From the NCBI GenBank assembly GCA_011634665.1, contig WAEK01000012.1:1469001-1533000 (forward strand): DNA of 64,000 bases, in the 5' to 3' direction. Every line of letters starts with the position of its first letter. Within the stretch, counting starts at the first letter, position 1. This document shows positions 1 through 11,922 of the stretch, piece after piece. Origin of the DNA: Mortierella sp. BCC40632 (taxonomy: Eukaryota; Mortierellomycota; Mortierellomycetes; Mortierellales; Mortierellaceae). The notes under the pieces are model-generated. The model saw only the letters and a list, made by a program, of their open reading frames with translations. It made no database searches and was not told where the DNA came from. Position numbers and translations under genes: made by a program.

Positions 1-1011
1 TCGCAAGTGCTGAGTGACCCAATGCTTTGAAGTACCGGTTGGCATTACATCAAACTTGTTGCCAACGAGGATGATTGGAGTCCCTGACCGGCCACCTGCT
101 CTGCGCTTTGACTTTAGCAATTCGTCAATAATAGGCTGGGGTAATGAAAGCGGAAAGTCGATCAGATCCACAACCAAGACGACTGTAGCAGACTTAGATT
201 CGGCCAATGTTTTGAGGTGCTTGGGCACAGGGGGTGGTGGTGATGGAAACATATCCGATGGAAGGATTGAAGAGTTGCTGAAGGGTGAGGCATGATGAGA
301 AAGCGAGTGGCATCGTTGACAGACAATACGAGATACTGAAGGGGGTGGGGCTTTGGGTTTCGTGTCCAACACTTTAGGCGCTTCTTCCACGATCGGAGGG
401 GTCGATGATGAACTAGTCACTTTTGACTGTGCTTCTGGCTCTGCTTCTTGTGCAACACTGATCCCCATGCGCTCCAGAATTTCAGGGTCAATCGATTTGA
501 GGTGTTCCTCGTATTGAGCATGGGTCATGGACTTGGCGCTCGGATCAAATGCCAACTTGGAGCCCTTCTTTTCGTTTAGATCCCTCATCTTAGTTTCATC
601 GGCAAGGGTTGCAGTATGCTGTTTGACTTCATTTGTCAGGTATCCTGGCTCGCCTGGACTGCTCGTCTGGAATGGGGTTCCGCATCCAGGACAAGGTAAC
701 CCGATGACTTTAGTGATGTCGTGGGCGGTAGCTAAGTTTTCTGAGGTGACAGCGGAAGTAGCATAAAGCCTTTTCGACCCTAGGTGCAGGCATGCTTGAA
801 GCGTTGAAGGTTGGGCAGAGGATGCTAGTAGGCTTTTGCGAGGCAAGGCTCTACTACTAGAATGGTATTCTAGAGGATGGTGTAGAGTAATCGTCCTTGA
901 ACGGCATCGTGGTGAAGGTGACAGGGCTGATCCATAAACGGAGTTGATCCTCTTGGTCAAAGCGATCCTCAAAGGCGCGTCTGCTCCTGCTAGTCGTGAA
1001 CTCCTGAACAT
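1..1011 (-). CDS. GEP3: Mitochondrial circularly permuted GTPase, NOA1/GEP3 (YqeH) family, C-terminus cut by window edge
   Basis: The frame is open without introns from an ATG at 1011 down to base 1, giving the first 337 residues. The N-terminus is basic and rich in Ser, Ala and Leu ([20 protein letters not shown]), typical of a mitochondrial presequence. Around residues 106-125 lies a YqeH-type zinc half-site (CPGCG, then a Gln and a PG-PGY motif). A second CxxC (VCQRCH) sits near residue 228. After it come [11 protein letters not shown] and the G4 motif (LVGNKFD) near residue 317. G4 ahead of G1 is the mark of circularly permuted GTPases, so the P-loop should lie beyond the left edge. Family members act in assembly of the small mitochondrial ribosomal subunit. 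The gene is divergent from EFL1, with 196 bp between starts. The family call is firm; orthology to GEP3 rather than a paralogue is inferred. Confidence 0.85.
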   Translation of the reverse strand, partial: MFRSSRLAGADAPLRIALTKRINSVYGSALSPSPRCRSRTITLHHPLEYHSSSRALPRKSLLASSAQPSTLQACLHLGSKRLYATSAVTSENLATAHDITKVIGLPCPGCGTPFQTSSPGEPGYLTNEVKQHTATLADETKMRDLNEKKGSKLAFDPSAKSMTHAQYEEHLKSIDPEILERMGISVAQEAEPEAQSKVTSSSSTPPIVEEAPKVLDTKPKAPPPSVSRIVCQRCHSLSHHASPFSNSSILPSDMFPSPPPPVPKHLKTLAESKSATVVLVVDLIDFPLSLPQPIIDELLKSKRRAGGRSGTPIILVGNKFDVMPTGTSKHWVTQHLR

Positions 1012-1207
1012 TCTTCTTTCTCATGACACAAGGAGGGAGCTCTGTTTGCTTGATCTCCATGGTCTTTTGAACCGCAGCGGCAGTCACACTCTTCCTCCTC
1101 ACTGCGGCAACAAGCGGTTCAGCAAAATAGCCCGCAGTAGATCGCTCTCCTTTTTGTTCTCACTCTCCCAAGGAACCATACTCTCACCAAGAAAAAAAGA
1201 AGAAGAA
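1012..1207. promoter_or_regulatory. Shared divergent promoter, GEP3 / EFL1
   Basis: These 196 bp separate two divergent start codons, so both promoters must lie here or reach into the neighbour's 5' end. An A-rich stretch directly precedes the EFL1 ATG. I see no clear TATA box. Confidence 0.5.
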
Positions 1208-4200
1208 ATGCCATCCATTCCCGAGTCAGAGCTCATTCGACTCCAAGCCAACCAGAGCAATGTTCGAAACATCTGCATTCTAGCTCATGTTGACCATGGC
1301 AAAACCACACTCAGCGACTCTCTACTCGCCTCGAACGGTATTATTTCGTCCAAACTCGCTGGCAGGGTCCGATATCTGGACAGTCGCGAGGATGAGCAGG
1401 AAAGAGGAATCACAATGGAGTCGAGTGCTATCTCGCTCTACTTCAAGCTTATGCGACGTGCCAACAACCAAGCGCCCGCTCCCTCCGGAGAAGATCAGAC
1501 CAAGACTGCTGCTTCGGACGAAAATACCGCCAAAGGACCTTCGGTGGCTGAAAGTATGCTTCACTCTCTATTGTCTTGTATATGGGATTGTTCGACGTGT
1601 GCTCATGCCCCAGGTGTTGACTTATTCGTCCTTGGTCAACCATCTCTCTTTCTCTCTTTGTGTTATGTAGATCAACCGGCCACCGCGGAAGAGTATTTGA
1701 TCAATCTTATCGATTCACCAGGACACGTTGATTTTTCAGGAGAGGTGTCGACAGCCTCCAGGCTATGTGATGGAGCACTCGTATTAGTAGATGCTGTCGA
1801 GGGTGTTTGCACTCAGGTATGCTTTCCCTCCAAGATGAAGGATTCACTTATCCATGCTGGATCTGAAGAAAGAAACACTCAAGCCAGTCATTTTAATGCT
1901 AATCGCTTTGTAATCCATAATCTAGACCCATACAGTTTTGCGTCAGGCATGGAGGGAATCTGTTCAGCCTGTTCTTGTTATCAACAAACTCGATCGTCTG
2001 ATCACCGAACTCCAGTTTACACCTTTGGAGGCATATATCCATTTGAACAAAATCCTGGAGCAAGTCAATGCTATCATGGGAACCTTCTTTTCGGAAAATG
2101 TCCTCGAAGAAGATTACCGAAAGAAGGTAGGTCTAAATTCAACTTCCTTTTCCTTTTTATTCATGACCAACAAGCAATTCATGGCTTAGATGCTTATCCT
2201 TGTGCGAGTTTTTGTTGTTGCTGTCGTTGCAAATGAGTTTTGAATTTTTTTTTAAAAAAAAAAAAAAAAGAAGTACTCTTACACCTTTTTTGTTTGATTT
2301 TATGAATGATCTAGTCACAGAAAAAGAAGGAACAAGAGTCCAGGGACGAGTCTGTAGCCGATCTTGAGGCGACTTTTTCTGATTGGCACGTAGAAACCCA
2401 GGACGACTCTCATATCTACTTTCACCCATCTCAGGGTAATGTCGTCTTTGCCTCCGCCATCGATGGCTGGGCTTTCCGTGTCGATCAATTTGCAGCCATT
2501 TATGCACAAAAGCTAGGCATGAAGGAAGGAACCCTGAGGAAATGTCTTTGGGGAGACTTCTATCTGGACCCTAAAACAAAGCGCGTTATTGGGTACAAGG
2601 GTCTGAAAGGAAGGCCGTTGAAGCCCCTGGCAGTCCACCTGGTACTGGATAATATCTGGAAGGTCTATGAAGTCGTGGTCGTAAAACCGTAAGCTGCCAG
2701 TATATCCTGAAGAACATCGACAATTGGCGATAGAAACGCAGTAGATTGATCTGGATGTACTAATACTCAACATTGTTATCCATCCAATAGAGACCGAGAG
2801 ATGATGGAAAAGGTTGTCAAGTCATTGAACTTGAAGGTGTTGCCTAGAGACTTGCGATCACGCGACACACGTGGACTTCTTACGACCATTTTTTCGCAGT
2901 GGCTCCCACTCTCGACCTGTATTCTGTTGGCAGTCGTGGAGCAGTTGCCCTCGCCCCCGACGGCTCAAAAAGTCCGAATGCCCAAGATGCTGCATCCATT
3001 TGAAACGAACCCCCCAGAGCCTACTGAAGCTTGGGAGAAGGCCATGGTTAACTGCGATGCAACCAGTGGTGTCGTAGCTTATGTCAGCAAAATGGTTAGC
3101 GTCCCTCTCGAGATCCTACCCAAGTACAAGCGAAAGGTTCTCACGGCGGAGGAAATGCGACAGCGTGGTCGTGTCCAGCGTGAACAACTTCAGGCAAACG
3201 CTGCTGCTGCTGCTGCCTTGCCAGAGGGGGCTGTCCATGTGGACGTGGACCAGGCAATGTCCTCTCGTGCTCAGGCTGAAGCGGAGCAAAAAGCGGCCGA
3301 AGAGGAACTGAAAGGAAAGGAGACACTGATCGGGTTCTCACGAATCTACTCAGGAACGGTCCGCGTGGGTCAGAAACTTAAGGTTCTCGGTCCAAAGTGG
3401 GATCCCGAGGAACCCATGCTGCACTGCAGCGAGGTAACAGTGGACAGCTTGTTTATGATTATGGGACGAGATCTGATTGGACTCGATTATGTTCCTGCAG
3501 GCAATGTGTTTGGCATTGGAGGATTGGAGGGCCATATCCTCAAGTACGGTACTCTTTGGAGTGCTGAATGGGAAGGTGGACAGAATTTGGTCGGCCGAGG
3601 CATGGAGAATGCGCCCATCGTCCGTGTCGCCCTCGAACCCGAGGACCCTTCGCAGATGGCGCAGCTCGTCCGAGGTCTCCAGTTGTTGAACCAAGCCGAT
3701 CCCGCGGTCAAGGTCCTGCAACAAGAGACGGGAGAACATGTTATCCTCACTTCAGGAGAGGTGCATCTGCAACGCTGCATGGCAGATCTTAGGGAGCGCT
3801 TTGCAAAAATTGAGATTTCGATGAGTGAACCGATCGTCCCCTTCCGTGAAACGGCTGTTGATGCTGTGGCCCAGAACACAACATCAAGTGCTACTACTGC
3901 CAACGAGGCTCAGTCGAAGGAGCAAGGCGAGAAGCTAATCACGAGAAGCGAGACTGGGGCCCGAGGTACAATTGTTGCAGTGACCTCCAACAGACATGTA
4001 CGACTCGTCATTCGAGCGGTACCTATTCCAGACGAGACTAAGAAGTACCTGTCGGAGCATGCGGAGCATATCCAAGCCTATGTCGAGAGTACAAATAGTG
4101 GCGGAGGTAAAGGAAGTGAGCAAAGAGAGGCAGCCAAACTGGAAGCGGTGGGTACCCATAGCCACGAGGAAAACCTTCAACTGGGCAAGAAGTTGATGGA

Positions 4201-4798
4201 AGACCTTGGAGCGCTCTTTGCCAAGGCGGGCGAGGAGTGGAAGGGTAAGGAGAAGGACATCCTGGCGTTTGGACCACGACGTGTTGGACCGAATCTGCTT
4301 CTGAACAGCCTTGGGGTTGACTTTGGTCGTCGAGCGGGACAGGGCGATTTGTTTGATGAGGAGAGTGAGATTACGATTCAGGACATGACTGAATCGGTCC
4401 AGACAGGATTCCAGATTGCGACGAATGCAGGACCGTTGTGCGGAGAGCCGATGCAAGGAATGGCGTTCTTTGTGCAGGAGATCAGTTTGGTGGACACAGC
4501 GGGCACGGCAGTACAGATGGCCAAGATGGCTGTGTCGAGTGGGCAGGTGATCACGACGATGCGTGATGCTTGCCGTAGTGGGTTCCTGGAGTGGAGTCCT
4601 CGACTGATGCTGGCGATGTACTCGTGCGATATCCAGGCCACAGGTACGTAATGGATGCTACTTGTTAGTCCACACACATCCGCGTGCTCTCGCACTTTCT
4701 CCCTCTCTTTCTGCTTGGGTTTCAGAGGAGAGAAAGGAATGTAGATGTTGCTTTGGTCTGTCTAGGTTATTGGTCCACCATTTGCTCATATCTTTCTC

Positions 4799-4829
<31 letters not shown>

Positions 4830-5229
4830 CTCCTGTCTGGCTGTAGCTGAGGTGCTTGGAAAGGTCTATGCAGTCATCGCTCGTCGGAAAGGCAAGATTC
4901 TCCAGGAGGAAATGAAGGAAGGCACACCGTTTTTCACGATTCAGGCTCTCTTGCCCGTGGTTGAGTCTTTTGGGTTCTCGGACGATATTCGAAAGCGAAC
5001 CTCGGGCGCTGCCAGTCCCCAGCTCATTTTTTCGCACTTTGAAATGCTTGATATTGACCCATTCTGGGTGCCCAACACGCTTGAGGAGCTTGAAGACTTG
5101 GGTGACAAGGCTGATCGCGAGAATCTGGCCAAGAAATACATGGACACAGTCCGGAAAAGAAAGGGCATGTTTGTTGAGCAAAAGATTGTAGAGCATGCAG
5201 AGAAGCAGCGGACGTTGAGGAGAAACTAG
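1208..5229 (+). CDS. EFL1: Elongation factor-like GTPase 1 (EFL1/Ria1), cytosolic 60S ribosome maturation
   Basis: Six exons join in frame: 1208-1553, 1671-1816, 1926-2126, 2321-2688, 2791-4643, 4847-5229, encoding 1098 residues, close to the usual 1100. With the SBDS/Sdo1 protein, EFL1 hydrolyses GTP to release the anti-association factor eIF6/Tif6 from late pre-60S subunits. Visible GTPase motifs are G1 AHVDHGKT (residues 26-33), G2 RGITM, G3 DSPGH and G4 NKLD. The EF-2-like domains follow, ending in [20 protein letters not shown] and a C-terminal EF-G domain V with ARRKGKI. Introns are 102-203 nt with GT-AG ends. The ATG at 1208 is chosen because residues match the family from MPSIP onward. 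The same frame stays open upstream to 944, but that part overlaps the divergent GEP3 coding region. Intron 5 holds a TTTC microsatellite. Confidence 0.95.
4793..4829 (+). repeat. (TTTC)n microsatellite in EFL1 intron 5
   Basis: Uninterrupted tetranucleotide repeat in the last intron, just upstream of the 3' splice site. It extends the polypyrimidine tract. Confidence 0.9.
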
Positions 5230-5833
5230 ATTAGCGATCTCCTTCCTTCCTTCCTTCTTTCCCTTCTACCCCCCTATTCCCTCAACTCCCTGTCTAACTT
5301 CAGCCCTGTCTCCGGGTTTTGAGGTTGTGCAAAAAAAGAATGGACAAAAATAGATGTTGTTGACCGCATTCTGCATAGCAACTGGGAAAGGCTGTCTGGG
5401 AGGAATGGGAATAGGGTGCAGCTGACCGTAGCCGGTCGGGTCCTTGGATGAATGGAGTAGGGCTTCTCTTGGCCCTTGGTTCACGGATTGGTGTGCGGAT
5501 GATGTAAGGCTGAGGACAGGGTCGAGCAAGACCGACAGGGCCCGAGGAAGAGAGAGCAAGTACGTAGTAGCGGGCGTAAAGAGCCACTGAGTTTGGAGGG
5601 CTGGGCGGAGGGAAGGGGCAAGAAAGGCAAGAAAGGCTGGACTAAATGGACTGGGCTGGGCTGGGCTCACCCGCACACTCACTCTTGTGTCGGGACCACG
5701 CAGGGCAGGACAGGGCCTCGACAGGGGTCTTGTTCGCTCACCTGCCTTTGCTCTCTCTCATTTCTACTACACCAACACTCAGATACACACAGGGCACCAC
5801 ACAGAGAGCAGGGAGAAAGTCAGCCAACGGTTC
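5230..5833. other. Intergenic region between EFL1 and the Kre9-like gene
   Basis: About 600 bp of GC-balanced sequence with TTCC runs after the EFL1 stop. Open frames on both strands here are low-complexity and resemble no protein I know. It probably holds the EFL1 3' UTR and upstream control sequence of the next gene. Confidence 0.6.
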
Positions 5834-5843
5834 ATATTTAAAA
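5834..5843 (+). promoter_or_regulatory. TATA-like box of the Kre9-like gene
   Basis: The sequence TATTTAAAAG lies about 145 bp upstream of the ATG at 5987 and is followed by a CT-rich leader, a common fungal core-promoter layout. Confidence 0.55.
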
Positions 5844-5986
5844 GCACCCCCAGGGTCTCTCTTTACTCCTCTCCTTTCTCACTCGCTTTCTCTCTTTCGC
5901 TCTCTCTCACTCTCTCCTTCTCCACTCTCCCCACTCTCCTCCTCATCCACTTCTTCATTCTCTAATAACTCATTCCCCTCACCACC

Positions 5987-6571
5987 ATGAAGTTCACCAC
6001 TCTTATCCTCGCTGCCTCGGCTGCTGCCCTTGCCTCGGCCCAGAACAACACAACGCTCCCACTCCTGTCCTATGGCTCCCCTGTCCAATCCACCGTCTGG
6101 GAGTCCGGCAAGACTGGAATCATCTCCTGGTCGAACGACTGCTCGGATGTTAACTCTACCAACAGAACCTTCCCTGTCACGCTGAACCAGCAGGTTGGTT
6201 TGTACCAGGTTCCTCTGTCGATTCCTCCTCTTGGCATGCTTGATTGCTCGGAGCCAGGCTCGATTACAGTCCAGGTCCCTTTGGTCCCTACCGGTAGCCA
6301 GTACTCGATCCTAGTCACTTATCAGGGTGTCCAGTCGTACTCGGCCTTGTTCAAGATTCAGAGCAACATCTCGGATCCTAATGCTACTACCACCGCCACC
6401 ACTGCCACCACCACCACTACTCTCCCCACAGCCACTAACAACTTGACCTCGGCAACTCGCCAGCCTACCGTCTCGATCTCGCCTACTCCTACTGGCGCTG
6501 CAGGCACTCTTCAGGCCGGCTCCACGTTCGCACTTGCTTTCCTCGCTGCTGTTGCAGGCCTTATGATCTAG
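5987..6571 (+). CDS. GPI-anchored Ser/Thr-rich secreted protein with Kre9/KNH-like N-terminal domain
   Basis: Single exon, 194 residues. A signal peptide (residues 1-18, ending ALASAQ) leads into an immunoglobulin-like fold of about 115 residues. Its pattern (SPVQSTVWESGKTGIISWSND, then VPTGSQYSILVTYQG) is that of the Kre9/Knh1 N-terminal family found in fungal wall glycoproteins. A Thr-rich linker of about 60 residues follows, then a hydrophobic C-terminal tail suited to GPI attachment. Two cysteines could form one disulfide, and several N-x-T/S sites are present. The expected location is the cell wall or outer leaflet of the plasma membrane; a role in beta-1,6-glucan assembly is known for Kre9 itself but is only inferred here. 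The ATG sits in a strong context (CACCACCATG). No paralogue is seen in the window. Confidence 0.8.
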   Translation: MKFTTLILAASAAALASAQNNTTLPLLSYGSPVQSTVWESGKTGIISWSNDCSDVNSTNRTFPVTLNQQVGLYQVPLSIPPLGMLDCSEPGSITVQVPLVPTGSQYSILVTYQGVQSYSALFKIQSNISDPNATTTATTATTTTTLPTATNNLTSATRQPTVSISPTPTGAAGTLQAGSTFALAFLAAVAGLMI

Positions 6572-8150
6572 ACTCCTCTTCTCTCGTTCTGAGACAGGTC
6601 TCGCTCTCTTCTATCCTCTTCCTCCGATGGAGCCCAGAAGACGAGATCGAGAGAGGCGCCCTTCTCCATTCATAATCTGCATCTCCCGCCATAGTACATA
6701 ATATAATCTTCTTTTCACTATCTCTCTCTCTCCCTAAAAAACATCCCCCCCAGCTCGCCTGGGCAGGTTAACAAGTTGTATTGGACAACCATTTGACTTG
6801 AGCAACTGGGCTCGTCTGGCTTTTTTAGTGTGCTCTTTTCCTGTTGAAGATAATTTTGTGTGTGTAAGGTGGCACAACACTCCTTCCTCCTTCCCCAAGG
6901 TGGATTCAGTCTGTCTCCCATCTTTTGTCTCCATTGTTCTTCCACCTCGCAGGGGAGAGAGGAACATGCTCAACTACTTTCCCCTTTCCCCCTTGGGGTT
7001 CATGCACCCGTTCTCCCGTGGCTACTCCGTCCTGCATTCTATTCGGCGGACTTTTTTTCGAATCCAGATGTCGCTTTGGTGTGCTCTCTCTTTGGCTCTG
7101 CATTAGAGAGCTTTTTTTTTTTTTTTGTGGTTAGAAAAGGACCATGCGCACAAGGCTCCTCACAAATCAAAGGACAGCGAGTTATATCCCCAGGGATCCA
7201 CACAAGCTACTAAAGCTTGAATCAATGGCGCTGACTTTGTGGTGCTCGTAGAGCAAGTCGTTTAAGGGAAATGTGCAGCGGCATCGAAACTGATTTTTTG
7301 TCTCCTTGCGCGAGCACCATTAAATGCTTTTTGAGAGGCAAAAAGATCTTTGTCCATCGTAATTCTTCGGAATGCTTTTTTTTTTTTTTTCGATATCCTC
7401 ACTCACGAACTCCACTACGCCTCCCCTTCTCCAGGCAAACAGTGGCTCTTGTTTTCCGTTTAAACAAAGGAAAAAAACCCACCAAGTATATCCAAAAGAT
7501 TTTTGTTGGAACAGCATGACACAAGGATATCAAGAGAAAGTTGTCGCCTAGCTCGAGGAATAAGAGAGTTGCAATTGAGCGTGGAGAGTAAACAGCGCAA
7601 CCTTAATCACAAGCCTCATGCCTGTAAGATCTAGGACTCTCTAGATGTGTGCTTTGATGGATGAGACAATTGGAAAGATGTGGGCCGAGGCAAGAGTGTG
7701 GTTCATACCATGAATGACTGAATAGATCACATTTCGCCCGATAATCCGGACGAAGGAAGCAACACTGACCACGATCCCTTCGTTCCAGGAAAGACCGTGT
7801 TGTTCTTCCAGCTTTTTTTTTTGTCTTGCTCGAGGAGGTGTAGGGAAGTTTTTGGAGGTTGCCGATATCACCATCATCATCTTGGTTGTCTGTACCCAGA
7901 GAGAGCACCTTTTCCAGTTGGTCAAAGTAGTGGCTATCATCGTTCATACATCAAGTGCGACTAATGGGGGTGTTCGAGAAGCAGAGGTTGTTGGGCTCTA
8001 GTATGCAAATACTGCAGCCAGAGATCGTTGGACAGGTACTCGAGGTTGGCTTAGTCTTCATTTTTTAGGAACATTGTCCACGGGATTTGTTCTTGAGATT
8101 GTCAGGAACAGAGTACTTCCGCCGCTGAAACTACAATATCTTTTTTTTTT

Positions 8151-8585
8151 TTAGCGTGATTTTGTGCTGACCATTATCTCTAAACACCTGTAAGATAAGG
8201 ATAGAAGTGGCCTCGGAGACTTTGCAGAAGTAGTTGACAGGGGAAAGCCATTGAAATGAGCACCAAGGACCTTTGCCTCGTCGTTGATGACCAAAAGTCT
8301 GGTGTCATCATTGATCTTTGGTAGACACCCTTGCTTGATAAGACGATCCTTCACATCCTTGAGCATATTGTGGAAAATGTCAGAAAGATTGAACTCAAAG
8401 TGGAAGGAGCTTAAGAAACAATGCGCTGAAGATATCCTTGAAACAGAACATGTGGGCACACCTGCAAGAGATCCTATCGTGCACTGATAAACGTCCTGAA
8501 TGTACAAATTTCCGGCAATTGAATATAGCTGGCTTGGCAAAAGGCAGCTTTTATTCTCGAGGAGCAATGAATCTGAAAACAACAC
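8151..8585 (-). pseudogene. Fragment of a Crinkler (CRN)-like NTPase, probably broken
   Basis: A 144-codon minus-strand frame. Its middle (residues 70-125) contains KDVKDRLIKQGCLP, KINDDTRLLVINDEAKVLG and SPRPLLS. These strongly resemble the Walker B region (hydrophobic run ending in NDEA) of the large CRN-like NTPase family common in Mortierella and Glomeromycota. The expected upstream P-loop and the rest of the ATPase domain are absent in frame. The frame continues only briefly past the Walker B part and then loses resemblance; a 10-nt T run follows at about 8143-8152. It reads as a relic of a full-length gene of several hundred codons. The family call is from memory of related proteins. 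Confidence 0.45.
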
Positions 8586-11500
8586 ACACGAGTAATTGCC
8601 AGTGTGTCACTAAACAGTGTACGAGTGCTTCCGATTCATAGGTTCCCCAGAGTGAAAAAAAAAAAAAAAAAAAAGATACATGACAATCGCTTTATCTTCG
8701 AAGAAAGTATACCAAAGCGACAGGAAGCGTCGGGAAGGAGGCAAGGAGCTCAGGGATCATTGAGGCCATGGTGGGAATCACGAACGACCCGACCTCCCGC
8801 AAGAGGTACATACCTCTTGTCCCTACTATAAGTCGCAGGTATATTGAAGAACGCTGCCTGGACCAGTGGAGGCAACCTTCAAGTAGGGCAACCTTCAATC
8901 TACTTCCCAAGAAAGCCTTGCCGAACTGTGCAAAGCGAAAAAATAAAATAAAAGATCCCAACTGTTCTCCCTGGAGTGTTGTGTTCTTGAGACAACCCGG
9001 CGACCTCTCCGTTACGGAATCTCACAGTTTCGCGCTTTAAAAACGATGCCAGGTCTACCGGACTTTAGATCTTGATGTTTTTGTACTTCAGAACAGGTAT
9101 CCGGATTCGGACATTAAGGATGAACAAGTGAGTTTCAAATCAAAATAAGAATATGCTGGTTAATACTTTCGAGATCCTCATAATGAATAAGTGATATGTA
9201 AGTCGATTCAGAGATGGACCTGTCCTACTTCAAAAGCGACCGCTCAAACCTAACAAGGAGTGACAACATACAATGTTGCAATCATATTCTGTGTTTGCCT
9301 GTCCAATTCGCGTAAAGCTTTGCTGGTTTCTCCTTGTCTGTTTACCCAAAGCTAGAGTGATGCAAGATTACGAGAAATGGTCAGTATTTTTGTTCCAGAA
9401 GCATAGTGTAAACCCACATATTGCATAGATGTGGGCAGTGTGGATTCGTTAAACTAGACAGATGTGCACAGCTGTCAAATTCGCCGTGCCATCAAAGCAG
9501 ATGTTTGCGACTTCGGACTTTTTTTTTTTATCTTCTTTTCAGCCAAAGCCCCTATTGTCCTAAACTAACGAACCATGACCAATCCATATTGGAGATGCAT
9601 TGATGAGCCACCACTGCCATGTTGTATGCACTATTTTTGTCGCGGTTGCGTACTGTGTGATGTATGGTTGCTGCATTGGCATCTTCTGCACTTGGTCTTG
9701 TCTTTTGACACTCTTCATTCAAATACCAAGAATGACGCGAATTCTTGGCTCCGTTATAGCAAAGTTATATGTTATATTTTTTTTTTTTTTTTTTTTTTAC
9801 AATAAGAGCTCAGTAGACTTGTGTGGAGGGGATCTGAGGACTTCAAAGAAAAATAAAATGTTTTATATCTCGTGGAGAAGGAGTCAAAGAAGCAGGTGCG
9901 GTTATTGGTTTGAGGAGTAGAGAGCTGGAGGGGGTTGTGAACGTAACTAGGTGTTGAGAATTCGAGTGATATTCCTTAGGTCAAAGTCCGTTGGAATCAG
10001 ATAGAGAGCTCTCCTGTCCGTCATCCATCCGCCCATCCATTACCTCTGTTGTATACTTGATGGTATTCTAGTGTTGGTGCCCCAGTAGAAGGGCACTATG
10101 TCTTCCTGTCGCATGTGGGTCCCGGCTCCAACCTTGGTGTATCACCGATGTTGACTTATCATATACGAGTATTTGTAAAATGTGGCCGGAGCTCATCCAC
10201 CGCTCAGTACTCATAGCCATGGAGCTTACTTGCCCCTTGAAAGCGAGCAAAAACGAAACTACAGAGAATGAACTACCTGTACTACTTCCACCCTGGCTCC
10301 ACACTTCTGGAGACAAGGTAGTGCCAAAGTAGGAGAGCTGATACCACCGTCATCGTCGGTGGTGCGTAGTTTAGATGTACACAAATCATCCAGCGCTAGC
10401 TAAGCGTATCCAGACTAGTTAACTCAGGGAACTGAAGACAGTCCTCCGCTACACTCTGTTGAGCCTCTTCATCTGCTTTGGCTGCCTCTATCACACCCCA
10501 TCAATTCTAGTACACAGTGCAAGATAATGCAATATGCTCTTCGACCGACCTGCTACCGCTCACTAGGTGACTCGTTCATGCCAATTTTTACGGCGACTGA
10601 GAGAACAGGAGCGGCACTCCCCTGGCTCATAGAGGTTGATCCCGGGTTCATCCAAGAATCCACCAAATATTATCACGGTACTAACCACCAGACTTCCCTG
10701 CTGTGAAGACAACACAAGTTTTCCCTTGTGAACTCGCTGATGCCGATCAATGAAGTGGCGGACAATATCCCAGAATACCTTGTCAGGCAACTGACTCTTC
10801 ACTCTCCTTGAGAGCCTCCAATATAGTATGCACCATATCCACTCTTGACAAGTTCTTCTGGTTCAACGAGAGACTTGCTGTAGCGCTCTATGAGCCGAGT
10901 CCCTGAAAGTGTCAACTTCCAGAGTACCGACATCATGCTAAATGACTAAAGCGTGACTTCATGGTTGAGTCCGAGAATCAGAAGCCCAACTCTTGCCATT
11001 GTATCTACTCCGGCTCGTAGTAAACGCCTTGAACATTGCTGTGATCGCCACCGGACTGAGGCTGTTAGTGTTGGTGTTGGTGCAATAGAAACTAGGGTTC
11101 GACTTGATGCTGCTGTTGCCACTCAATGATTTGTGCAGCTGTTGCTGCTTGGGGAAGGCAAAGGATGTTGAAGGTGTTTGAGACCGGTGTATAATCCTCG
11201 AGGGTTGCTGTGTTCTTGAAAAGTGCAATTGAAGGATGTTGCCATACCAAATCCACGTTCTTGGTGGTTTTCTGGAAGAATGGCTGGCCTTAAAAAAAAA
11301 AAAAAAAAAAAAAAGCAAACAAGGCATAAATACGCCTCAGATCCATGTTTGTTTTCTAGGATACGATCTTTAAGAAAAGAAAGCACATGTTGATCAAAAA
11401 TTTGCTTTGATTTTTTGATTGGAATATACTCGTCTGCTTCTCTTGGTGCATTTCACAGGAGTCATAGAGTCATAAATCACTGGTGCCGGAGACCTCATCT

Positions 11501-11886
11501 ATTTTGTTAACGCATTGGAAAATACGGTGAATGTGTTCAATCTGGTGCATGAGGCCTCAGAGTTCGAGCCGGTATATAACATCACCGAGATAAAACAAAG
11601 GATGGCAACGAGTTGATCCAAAGTAGCGCGAGTGATAAGAGCGAACCGAGGAGAATATCAAGTTAACTATGCTTTATTAAGACAATGGACAAGGAGAAGG
11701 CATCTATAAAACATGCTCATCTTTGGGACTCCAGGAAATTGATAGAGGCGAGAAATGAACCAGTGAACATCTGCGACTATTTGCCATGTCGCGGGTTGTA
11801 GCCGAACAATTAAGCGTGTGTTCAGAAGATGACAACAAAATCTGCGATGGGACCAATATCGAAGCTAACAAAAAAGGTTCCAAACG

Positions 11887-11921
<35 letters not shown>
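11887..11921 (+). repeat. Poly-A run of 35 nt
   Basis: Uninterrupted A35, the longest homopolymer in the window, in a gene-poor stretch. No retroelement coding or target-site duplication is visible around it. Confidence 0.9.

Positions 11922-11922
<1 letters not shown>

Noticed and set aside
944..1207. N-terminal extension of EFL1
   Set aside because: Overlaps GEP3 coding sequence and family similarity begins at MPSIP (1208).
4644..4846. Reading frames within EFL1 intron 5
   Set aside because: Intron with a TTTC repeat; no coding signal.
10600..10660. tRNA-like B-box (GGGTTCATCC)
   Set aside because: No matching A-box or cloverleaf could be drawn.
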